From: Bacteroidales bacterium
GTDB lineage: Bacteria > Bacteroidota > Bacteroidia > Bacteroidales > VadinHA17
Direction of reading: 5' to 3'
Assembly (NCBI GenBank): GCA_003155705.1
Contig: PMEC01000101.1
Location: 1-7,274 of the forward strand
Length of the DNA: 7,274 bases
Below the pieces are notes generated by a model that had not been told where the DNA came from, did not search any database, and was given only the letters and a program-made list of their open reading frames with translations. Position 1 is the first letter of the stretch, and each line of letters opens with the position of its first letter. Made by a program: the position numbers and the translations under genes. Below are positions 1 to 6,381 of this stretch, piece by piece.

Positions 1-824
1 TCAGTATTGAGCGGACTTGCCCTGAAAAGCAATGCTCTTGATTTATAGCCTAATGCTGCCATCCCGTTAGGGCGGTACATCTGGTAAGCATTATAATCAA
101 GGTGTCCGGGTGTCCCAAGGGGAGGATCCCTGCGCACTTTGCCTGCAAGGTTAAAGAAATAATAAGCTGAATCGAAATCAGAGGCGATTCTGGTTAAACA
201 TTCATGCTTCGACAATCTTGGAAGGTCCCACTGGTCTGAAATTCCCATCACAGTAGTAACATAAGGCATAGGACCCCAGAAGTTCATAAGGGAAAGATGG
301 CAGAATGCTCTGAAAAAGTAAGCCTGGCCTCTTATGTCATTCTTGTCAACATCGGTCCCGTCTTCTATTCTGCTGACATTTTGCAGAGCTATATTGGCTA
401 TCCTTATATCCATAAATGCTGACTGAAGCATCGGGCGTCTGACAGCATCGTAGGTCATTTTATTTACGATAGTTTCAGACATATTCCCGCTCCTCCATGC
501 ATGTCCTTCCATATAACGGCCACCATCTTCAGCATCGGTAACACCTTCCCATGTGTACTTCTGGTCCCATACTGCGAAATAAAGCGGCAACAGGGGTTTA
601 TAGTTATAATCGTCCCATGCAGGACCACTTGCAACATAGGTTGTACCGGCATAAATAGCATCGAAAAATGCTTTGAAGTTATCAAGCTTTGTGTAAACAT
701 CGCTTTCGCCAAGTCCCGACTGGGGAGCTTTGTTAAGGTAATCATTAAGGAAATTCTTAACACATGAGGTTGGTAACACCAGACTCACGCCCGCAATCAT
801 TAATAGAATTATAATTTTTTTCAT
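1..824 (-). CDS. SusD/RagB-family outer-membrane glycan-binding lipoprotein (3' end cut by window edge)
   Basis: The frame opens at the ATG on 822-824 and stays open for 274 codons to the window edge, so roughly the N-terminal half of a usual 500-600 residue SusD is present. Residues 1-20 form a lipoprotein signal peptide (MKKIIILLMIAGVSLVLPTS) followed by Cys21. The lipobox is not ideal, with Pro at -3 and Leu at -4. SusD hallmarks are FLNDYLNKAP just after the Cys, RGQAYFFRAFCHLSLMNFWG at 165-184 followed by PMPYV, and GYKSRALLFRAS at 259-270, which belongs to the TPR-like helical core. Family members sit as a lid on the SusC barrel at the cell surface and capture oligosaccharides. The start lies 17 bp after the SusC stop, so the two are almost certainly co-transcribed. 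Ligand specificity cannot be inferred. Family assignment is secure. Confidence 0.93.
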   Translation of the reverse strand, partial: MKKIIILLMIAGVSLVLPTSCVKNFLNDYLNKAPQSGLGESDVYTKLDNFKAFFDAIYAGTTYVASGPAWDDYNYKPLLPLYFAVWDQKYTWEGVTDAEDGGRYMEGHAWRSGNMSETIVNKMTYDAVRRPMLQSAFMDIRIANIALQNVSRIEDGTDVDKNDIRGQAYFFRAFCHLSLMNFWGPMPYVTTVMGISDQWDLPRLSKHECLTRIASDFDSAYYFFNLAGKVRRDPPLGTPGHLDYNAYQMYRPNGMAALGYKSRALLFRASPLNT

Positions 825-841
825 AATTTCTGTCTTTGAGA

Positions 842-3800
842 TTAAAATGAAGCTTTAACACCCAATCTGACGACGGCCATCTGAGGATAATAACCCTGGT
901 AGAAGTTGGTAGCTTCAGGGTCGCCTTCAATAAGTGGTGTAACGGTCCACAGGTCACTTCCGGCAAGATATACATTAGCCTGAGTGATGCCGACTATCTT
1001 GCTTAAAGATGGTGTTTTAAAGGTATATCCAACCTGGACATCCTTTAAACGCAGATAACTGGCATTTCTGAAGAAACGACCTTCAATAATGGTCTGATAA
1101 CCCCTGTCAGCTTCACCTCCACCCCACACCAGGTTATTCTCACTGGAGCTTCCCGGATAATGAAGTGTCTGATGCACAGCATTCTGATTGGTCGGTGTCC
1201 AGTAGTCCAGCTGTGATTCATGAACGCGCCAGTCACCTTTGATAAACTCAATCTCCCATGCCTGGTTGTACTGAACATACTTACCCTGGTTGCCGGCGAA
1301 CATGAAGTTGAAATCAAATCCTTTCCATGTAAATCCACCCGAGAATGAATAGACAATAGGAGGATAGGTCAAACCTTTCCCCGGGTATTTATCAAGGACA
1401 TTAATAGTTCCGTCACTATTATAATCAAGGTATTTATAGTCGCCTACAAATAAGCTGCTCAAGGCAATTGGCGAAGGATTATTGTGAATTTCGTCAATAG
1501 AATTAAAATGACCATTACCGGTAAGCTGAACCTGGTTGATTTCCAAACCTTCAAGTCCGTATTCAACACTTAACATTTCAGTCAGTGGTTTTCCTGCCAG
1601 TTTCATGTAATCAGGAAATGAAGCCGGGTCATCTTTGAACAGAACCCTGTTCTCGTTCCAGGAGAAAATACCTTTTACAAAGATCTCAAGATCAGGAGTT
1701 ATCCTCTTCCTGTATTCAGGTTCAATCTCAATACCGTGTTTTTTCACTTTACCAAGATTACGCATCTTAATATTGTTACCGATCAGGAATGTTATACTCT
1801 TTGGTTGTAAAAGCATCTTATCACGATACTCATTGAAGAGGTCGACATTCAGGTTAAAGACACCTTTCAGGAACCCCATTTCGAATCCAAGGTCCTGCTT
1901 ATTGGCTCTTTCCCATTGTGCATCTGCGTTTGCCATAAAGTCTTCGCGGATATACCCTCTGTTATCCTTGTAATAAGAGCTGGTATAAAGCCAGCGGTTG
2001 GCTGCATAATCGCTTCCAACCATACCATTGGAATATCTAACTTTAAATTTGCTCATCCATGGAGCTGCATTCTTAAAGAAATCCTCATCAGAGATCACCC
2101 ATCCAATTGCAGCTGAAGGGAATAACCCGAACCTGTTACCCGGGGCAAACCTTTCTGAACCGGTATAACCAACGTTAAACTCGAAAAGATACTTCTTATC
2201 ATAATCGTAGGTTGCTCTTCCTACAAGACCCTCATTATAATATGGGAACTGAGTATCGAGGTTTTTCTGTGTGCGGTTAAAAAGGAAGAGACCGCTGACA
2301 TTGTTTTTGCCGAAAGAATTCCCATAATTCAATGAAGCTTCATAATAGAGGTTACCATAATAACCACCGTTCATTCCGCCGACATTGGCATCATAAGGAG
2401 GCAACGCCCAGGTCTCATTACCCTGAGCGGGATTATTTCTGAACCATGCATTCATAGGAAGACCTGTTACAGGGTCAGGCTTTGGAGTATAAACGCCATT
2501 ATTCCATGTGCCGATTTTGGCAAAATACAACAGATACTCCGGAAAAGTCTGAGAACCTGTCAACTGCCTCATGTTGTAATAACTGCTTATTGAGACTTTA
2601 CCGTTAAGGGATAAACCTTTTGTAATAAAGCCGAGATCCTGTTTCAGAATAAGGTCAGAAAACAAGGTTGAACCCATGTCTTTATTGAACTGCCCTGATT
2701 TCAAGGTAGTGTAAGGGTTTGAAGTGTATTCTCCGAACGGAGCGGCAAGCCTGTCACTGTGATCATTTGAGTAGTCAATATCAGGGACCTGGTCAAGCAC
2801 CCATGAAGGATAATAAGCGGGGAACCTTGCAGGTCCGGTGGAATACAGGTTCCTCCAGGATGAGCTGTTCGGGTTGTTTTTCCAGTCGAGAGCGCCACCG
2901 ACATTTAAAGATAACTGGGTTGATTTTGTAATACTGAAATCGACGTTGATCCTGTAGTTGAATTTATCGTCGTGATAATTCATATCATAATAGTCCTGGT
3001 TTGTCCCTTTAAAGAAATTGCCCTCATGCTGATAGCCGAATGCCAGGAAGTATTTTGCAAATTCGGTACCTCCATGTATATTCAGGTTAGCAACAGAGGT
3101 TGGAGCCATTGAATTCGTACAGGTTTTGAACCAGTTGACATTCGGGTACTGAAGCGCAAGCAGAGGAGTTGATGGATGAGCGTATTGATCCAGTGCATAT
3201 TGCGGAGTAAGGCTCGTGAACAACGTCTCATTCATATATGCCACGTTCAGCATATTCATCGTGGTGGAAGAGGGGATAAACTCGGGAATCCTTGTTGCTT
3301 TCTCATAACCATAGGAAGCTGAAAAATCCATGCTTGGTTTTCCAAGGTTACCGCGCTGTGTGGTTACCACGATAACCCCGTTTGCACCTTTGGCGCCGAA
3401 AACAGCCGTAGCTGAAGCATCCTTCAGTACCGATATTGTGTTGATTTCATTCGGGTTGAGTGTCGTGAAATCACGTTCAACGCCGTCGACCAGAACCAGA
3501 GGAGCTGAACCGTTCCAGCTCGATACGCCACGGATATAAATATTCGCTGCGTTGGAGCCAGGTTCACCTTGTGTCTGAATGGTCAATACACCGGAAAGTT
3601 TACCGGCAATTGCATTCGTCACTGTTGTGGCTCCTGAAGACATGAGAGCTGCATTGTTCACCTGGGTGATAGCGCCTACGATACTCTCTTTTTTCTGAGT
3701 TCCGTATCCGACAACTACAACTTCATCTATCTGTTTGGTTTCAGTCACCATGGAGACATTTACAACAGAACCCTGTTGTACTCTTATTTCCTGAGGGGTA

Positions 3801-4180
3801 AAACCGATAAATGAGAGTTGAAGAACGGCTTCCCTGTCAGGTATTCTGATTGAAAACTTACCGTTGGCATCAGTTATCTGGCCAGTGGTTGTGCCTTTAA
3901 CAAGTATTGTAACACCTGCGAGGGCTTCACCGGTAGCGGCATCTTTAACTGTACCTGTAACGGTATATTGCTGATCATCATTCGAACCGGTCAGAGTAAC
4001 CTCCTTACTGGAGCTGCCTGACACCGGCGCATAGACAGTACCTGCAGAGACTGTAGTCACAGTGCAGATTAATAACAAAACGCACAATTTAATCATAATC
4101 GTTAGTTTTAGGCAGCAACTGCTCGAAGAGAGCAATCGCTTGTCATTAAATTTTTTCATGCATTTGAAATGATTTAACAT
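842..4180 (-). CDS. SusC/RagA-family TonB-dependent outer-membrane transporter
   Basis: This 1112-residue protein has the usual SusC length and architecture. A long signal peptide (about 1-46, hydrophobic core IKLCVLLLICTVTTVSA) is followed by a short Ser/Thr/Gly linker. A carboxypeptidase-D regulatory-like beta-sandwich spans about 72-147 (VTGTVKDAATGEALAGVTI, then DANGKFSI and LSFIGF). The SusC-type TonB-box region is QIDEVVVVGYGTQKK (150-164). The plug, about 165-277, contains LVDGVERDF and VLKDASATAVFGAKGANG. The rest is beta-barrel ending in a C-terminal Phe (RLGVKASF), as expected for BAM-inserted barrels. No STN domain is visible between signal and beta-sandwich, so anti-sigma signalling through this receptor is unlikely. 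A DxNxDGT.....D loop at 919-930 resembles an EF-hand-type calcium loop. The family imports oligosaccharides energised by TonB. A second in-frame Met (codon 8, 4157-4159, MKKFNDKR) is an equally plausible start. It is followed by its SusD partner. Confidence 0.95.
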   Translation of the reverse strand: MLNHFKCMKKFNDKRLLSSSSCCLKLTIMIKLCVLLLICTVTTVSAGTVYAPVSGSSSKEVTLTGSNDDQQYTVTGTVKDAATGEALAGVTILVKGTTTGQITDANGKFSIRIPDREAVLQLSFIGFTPQEIRVQQGSVVNVSMVTETKQIDEVVVVGYGTQKKESIVGAITQVNNAALMSSGATTVTNAIAGKLSGVLTIQTQGEPGSNAANIYIRGVSSWNGSAPLVLVDGVERDFTTLNPNEINTISVLKDASATAVFGAKGANGVIVVTTQRGNLGKPSMDFSASYGYEKATRIPEFIPSSTTMNMLNVAYMNETLFTSLTPQYALDQYAHPSTPLLALQYPNVNWFKTCTNSMAPTSVANLNIHGGTEFAKYFLAFGYQHEGNFFKGTNQDYYDMNYHDDKFNYRINVDFSITKSTQLSLNVGGALDWKNNPNSSSWRNLYSTGPARFPAYYPSWVLDQVPDIDYSNDHSDRLAAPFGEYTSNPYTTLKSGQFNKDMGSTLFSDLILKQDLGFITKGLSLNGKVSISSYYNMRQLTGSQTFPEYLLYFAKIGTWNNGVYTPKPDPVTGLPMNAWFRNNPAQGNETWALPPYDANVGGMNGGYYGNLYYEASLNYGNSFGKNNVSGLFLFNRTQKNLDTQFPYYNEGLVGRATYDYDKKYLFEFNVGYTGSERFAPGNRFGLFPSAAIGWVISDEDFFKNAAPWMSKFKVRYSNGMVGSDYAANRWLYTSSYYKDNRGYIREDFMANADAQWERANKQDLGFEMGFLKGVFNLNVDLFNEYRDKMLLQPKSITFLIGNNIKMRNLGKVKKHGIEIEPEYRKRITPDLEIFVKGIFSWNENRVLFKDDPASFPDYMKLAGKPLTEMLSVEYGLEGLEINQVQLTGNGHFNSIDEIHNNPSPIALSSLFVGDYKYLDYNSDGTINVLDKYPGKGLTYPPIVYSFSGGFTWKGFDFNFMFAGNQGKYVQYNQAWEIEFIKGDWRVHESQLDYWTPTNQNAVHQTLHYPGSSSENNLVWGGGEADRGYQTIIEGRFFRNASYLRLKDVQVGYTFKTPSLSKIVGITQANVYLAGSDLWTVTPLIEGDPEATNFYQGYYPQMAVVRLGVKASF

Positions 4181-4215
4181 TAATACTTTTCTGGGTTAGT
4201 GTTTGATTTAATGAG

Positions 4216-4223
4216 GAAAACAT
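4216..4223 (-). promoter_or_regulatory. Weak candidate -7 element for SusC
   Basis: Read on the minus strand this is TATGTTTT, one base away from the Bacteroidetes -7 consensus TAnnTTTG, about 40 bp before the SusC start. No clear -33 TTTG lies at the right distance. A further near-match (CATATTTG on the minus strand, plus coordinates about 4618-4625) would imply a leader of over 400 nt. Neither is decisive. Confidence 0.15.
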
Positions 4224-4348
4224 AAATTGGTTTTCCATTTTTTTTCAGGTTCCATCTTTCATAGTCAGTCGGGTTAGTTAAGGTTATTTTATATAAATAT
4301 TTCATAATAAGCCAGTTATAAAGCAGGTATTAAAATCCTGCAACGAGG

Positions 4349-4362
4349 CGTTAACGTTAACG
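4349..4362. promoter_or_regulatory. Perfect 14-bp palindrome, candidate LacI-type operator
   Basis: CGTTAACGTTAACG is fully self-complementary with a central CpG, the general form of LacI/PurR-family operators. It lies about 170 bp upstream of the SusC start inside an AT-rich leader. The palindrome is seen directly. Its role as an operator is inference from operator form and position upstream of a glycan-uptake operon. No regulator gene is in the window to support it. Confidence 0.4.
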
Positions 4363-4641
4363 AAAATAATGGGAAAAATACAAGCTCATGGTTTGTTGCT
4401 ACCTTGGAACCTGTTCTGACAATCTCGAAAATAAATGCACTAATTAAGATTAGTTGCTTCATTTGGTCGGTTAGGGTTAATCTAATCAGGGATTTATGTG
4501 ACCGGAAATACCAGGTTAGCTGTATTCCGAGGTAGGGTTACAAGAAATCCCGAAACAATATTAGAAATAAAAAAACAATAAATCAAAACAATATTTAGTT
4601 TTTTTTTAACTTTTTTTCACAAATATGTTTAATGACAGAGA

Positions 4642-4649
4642 AAACGTTT
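4642..4649. promoter_or_regulatory. Second CG-centred palindrome (AAACGTTT), candidate operator
   Basis: AAACGTTT, in the context GAGAAAACGTTTGAAA, is an 8-bp perfect palindrome with the AACGTT core shared by the 4349-4362 site. It lies about 290 bp from that site and just upstream, in the minus-strand sense, of a near-consensus -7 motif at 4618-4625. A pair of such sites would fit repression or looping by a LacI-type regulator. An 8-bp palindrome in AT-rich DNA can also occur by chance. Confidence 0.25.
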
Positions 4650-4724
4650 GAAATTTATCAATCGGGACTTTAAATGTTGCTATATATATTAATGGTATGG
4701 TTTTGGCAGGAATGAAAGGAATTA

Positions 4725-4772
4725 AAAGTTGAAAGGTTGAAGAGTTGAAGAGTTGAAGAGTTGAAGAGTTGA
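4725..4772. repeat. 8-bp tandem repeat, six units (consensus AGAGTTGA)
   Basis: Four identical AGAGTTGA units occupy 4741-4772. They are preceded by two diverged units, AAAGTTGA (4725-4732) and AAGGTTGA (4733-4740). The array ends abruptly in ATGAAGGT. It is noncoding. The perfect copies at one end and decayed copies at the other suggest slippage-driven expansion. It lies between the candidate SusC control region and the composite hairpin repeat. Confidence 0.9.
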
Positions 4773-4816
4773 ATGAAGGTACAGGTGTTAATATGTTTAT
4801 CCTTCCAGCAAATAGA

Positions 4817-4893
4817 GAGATTCTTCGCTTGCCCCAGCGCTTCCACTTTGCTCCTCCCTGTTTCAGCTTTGGGCTTCGGCTATTAATGACAAC
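4817..4893. repeat. Possible degenerate copy of the nearby interspersed repeat
   Basis: The segment begins GAGATTCTTCGCTT and ends AATGACAAC. These resemble the two ends of the better-preserved element at 4973-5154, which has GAGATCCCTCACTTCG and GGGATGACAG. The middle is C/T-rich (CCCCAGCGCTTCC, then GCTTTGGGCTTCGGC) and unlike the other copy. It may be an older or interrupted relative, or a chance resemblance. Confidence 0.3.
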
Positions 4894-4972
4894 GTTTTAT
4901 AACATAAACATTATTAAACACTTATGCTATTGACCATAAATAGTGTAAATAAGATTTCTCCGAGATGGAATA

Positions 4973-5154
4973 GGGAGATCCCTCACTTCGTTCGGGATGA
5001 CAGCTCCTTTTTTGGCCACATTGGGGAGGGTAGCAGAGAGCGGGCGATGCCCGCTCTCTGCTACCCTCCCTACTTAACAAAATATAGATTGTCATTCCGA
5101 ACCCCGATTTATCGGGGTGAGGAATCTCCTAACTGCGTCGGGATCGCAATGACC
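4973..5154. repeat. Composite interspersed repeat with nested inverted repeats (REP/MITE-like)
   Basis: A left arm (4973-5003, from GGGAGATCCCTCAC to GGGATGACAG) is imperfectly complementary to a right arm (5090-5129, TGTCATTCCGAA to GAGGAATCTCC). The right arm carries an extra small hairpin, CCCCGA-TTTA-TCGGGG (5102-5117). Between the arms sits a perfect 22-bp hairpin (5024-5070). A further partial copy of the left-arm sequence follows (5130-5154, GCGTCGGGATCGCAATGACC). It encodes no transposase. I recognise this type of GTCATTCCGA/GGAATCTCC sequence as a recurrent noncoding repeat in Bacteroidetes and related genomes, from memory rather than a search. Its insertion keeps one frame open into the downstream gene. 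Confidence 0.75.
5024..5070. repeat. Perfect 22-bp inverted repeat with 3-nt loop
   Basis: Arms 5024-5045 (starting GGGAGGGTAGCAG, ending GCGGGC) and 5049-5070 are exact reverse complements around the loop GAT. The stem is GC-rich and would fold strongly in RNA from either strand. No T-tract follows on the plus strand and none on the minus strand, so it does not look like an intrinsic terminator. It forms the core of the surrounding composite repeat. Confidence 0.95.
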
Positions 5155-5162
5155 ATGCAGTC

Positions 5163-5209
5163 GCTCACGCCCTTTGGCCACCGAAGCTTTAGCAAAGGTG
5201 GCTCACGCC
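5163..5209. repeat. GCTCACGCC direct repeats flanking a small inverted repeat
   Basis: Identical 9-mers GCTCACGCC occur at 5163-5171 and 5201-5209. Between them GCCACC (5177-5182) faces GGTGGC (5197-5202), with the loop GAAGCTTTAGCAAA. It lies directly against the composite repeat and probably belongs to the same repeat-rich insertion. Confidence 0.6.
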
Positions 5210-5246
5210 TGTTTCCACCAAATACCTGTTTTATAACTAATCTTTG
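5210..5246 (+). promoter_or_regulatory. Weak candidate promoter for the TIM-barrel gene
   Basis: AATCTTTG at 5239-5246 matches five of six fixed positions of the Bacteroidetes -7 consensus TAnnTTTG. TGTTT at 5210-5214 lies about 24 bp upstream, where a -33 TTTG-like element would be expected. The implied leader is about 55 nt. The site falls between the end of the repeats and the ATG at 5308. The match is modest. Confidence 0.25.
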
Positions 5247-5307
5247 CATTTGCAGTTCTTACAGGTTTATTCTAATTTTATTGGCCAAACTAACCTTGAT
5301 CCCTGCT

Positions 5308-6300
5308 ATGAAAAATCTCCTCCTCTCTTTTTCCGGTTTGATCTTTTGCCTTTTAACAACCAATGGACAAAATGTTCCTACAGGTAATCCCAAAGAATTC
5401 AAACTTAAGACATGTCTTCATTCTGTCAGCTACATGGGTATCTGGCGCGGTCAGGCAACTCTCACAGTTGATCAGTTTCTTGTAAAAGCAAAAGAGCTTG
5501 GATTTGACGGAGTGATGCTTGCTGCAAAACGCCCTCATGTCTCCCTGATAGATTATGATGATGCCGCGAGGGTTAAGCTCCGTGCAAGGATAAAAGAACT
5601 GGGTCTTGAGCTGGTCTGCCTTGCCGGATATACTGACTTTACCTCAGGTATCGACAAAGCCGGTATACCGAATGTCGAAATACAGGCTGTCTATGTGGGA
5701 GAACTGGCACGGCTTGCTCACGATCTTGGAACCAATATGGTAAGGATATATACTGGCTATGAACGACCTGATATTACTTATGATAAACAGTATGCTATGG
5801 TAGTGGAAGGTCTGCAGATGGCAGGAAGAATAGCCGCAAAATATGGAGTAACACTCGCTGTTCAAAACCATCACGATATTGCACTTCATCACGATGCAAT
5901 GAGGTGGCTCCTTGATGAAGTGAACCTGCCAAATGTAAAGGCAGCTTTCGATTGCTGGTCCCCTACCCTGGAAGGATTATCTTCTGAAGAGCTTAAAAAG
6001 GCAATATATACAATGAAGCCATATATTGTTCATACCACAACAGCTGATTATGAAAAACTACCCCGCTTTAAGTATGAATCAGAACAGACCAATTATGTTG
6101 CGACACTTCCGCAGATGAGAGCTGTGCCGATGGGTGAAGGATTCCTCGACTATAAAACCTTTATTAACACACTTAAAGAGATTGGTTATCAGGGTTATAT
6201 TAGCTATGAAATTTGCGAAGTCCTCAAGGGCGGCGGCTCAATTGAAAATCTTGATAAATGTGCTAAGACGTTTCTGGAGTATGTGAAACAGTTTAAGTAG
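5308..6300 (+). CDS. Exported xylose-isomerase-like TIM-barrel protein (sugar isomerase/epimerase family)
   Basis: With the ATG at 5308 the product is 330 residues, a normal length. It begins with a Sec signal peptide (MKNLLLSFSGLIFCLLTTNG) with likely cleavage before Gln21, a Bacteroidetes-style site, so the enzyme is probably periplasmic. The rest fits the AP-endonuclease-2/xylose-isomerase-like TIM barrel: LGFDGVMLA (64-72), VTLAVQNHHDIA (181-192), AAFDCWSPTLEG (212-223), IVHTTTADY (240-248), GEGFLDY (276-282) and YISYEICE (297-304). Candidate metal ligands are Gln186, Asp215, His242 and Glu301; the first is often Glu in relatives. The family covers isomerases, epimerases and, among exported members, enzymes acting on oxidised (3-keto) glycosides, so the reaction is unassigned. 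An in-frame ATG at 4924 would add 128 residues of translated repeat and bury the signal peptide, so I reject it. The GH28-like gene follows after 81 bp. Confidence 0.88.
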   Translation: MKNLLLSFSGLIFCLLTTNGQNVPTGNPKEFKLKTCLHSVSYMGIWRGQATLTVDQFLVKAKELGFDGVMLAAKRPHVSLIDYDDAARVKLRARIKELGLELVCLAGYTDFTSGIDKAGIPNVEIQAVYVGELARLAHDLGTNMVRIYTGYERPDITYDKQYAMVVEGLQMAGRIAAKYGVTLAVQNHHDIALHHDAMRWLLDEVNLPNVKAAFDCWSPTLEGLSSEELKKAIYTMKPYIVHTTTADYEKLPRFKYESEQTNYVATLPQMRAVPMGEGFLDYKTFINTLKEIGYQGYISYEICEVLKGGGSIENLDKCAKTFLEYVKQFK

Positions 6301-6324
6301 GCGGAAGGCAGAAGGCAGAAGGCG
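6300..6324. repeat. 7-bp tandem repeat (GGCAGAA) overlapping the stop codon
   Basis: GGCGGAA (6300-6306), GGCAGAA (6307-6313), GGCAGAA (6314-6320) and a partial GGCG (6321-6324) run head to tail. The first G is the last base of the TAG stop of the TIM-barrel gene. It is noncoding. It is a short simple-sequence repeat of a type common between Bacteroidetes genes and has no visible hairpin or T-tract. Confidence 0.8.
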
Positions 6325-6381
6325 TTTGGCTACAAAAACAAAAATCAAGAATATTTATTAATCAAAATAATTTTACCAGCT

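Larger units (their letters stand above)
4181..5307. other. Divergent intergenic region without a convincing gene
   Basis: These 1.1 kb separate the leftward SusC/SusD genes from the rightward TIM-barrel and GH28 genes, so promoters for both directions should lie here. The left half (4181-4700) is AT-rich with homopolymer A and T runs and holds the candidate operators. The right half (4700-5220) is dominated by repeats. The only long open frame is a repeat-derived extension of the downstream gene (4924-5307), which I do not consider coding. I saw no tRNA-like or riboswitch-like fold. Confidence 0.7.

Noticed and set aside
464..975. Short open frames on both strands over the SusD gene and the SusC 3' end
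   Set aside because: They are alternate-frame shadows of the SusD and SusC coding sequence, with no recognisable domain and no start context.
4918..4946. Imperfect inverted repeat (ACACTTATG facing CATAAATAGTGT) around the ATG at 4924
   Set aside because: It needs a 3-nt bulge and is AT-rich, so it is within chance expectation, and the ATG there is not a credible start.
5024..5070. Intrinsic terminator
   Set aside because: The stem is strong, but neither strand has a T-tract after it, and no operon ends nearby because the flanking genes diverge.
4725..5209. CRISPR array
   Set aside because: The repeats are 7-9 bp tandem units or inverted arms. There are no regularly spaced 25-40 bp direct repeats with unique spacers.
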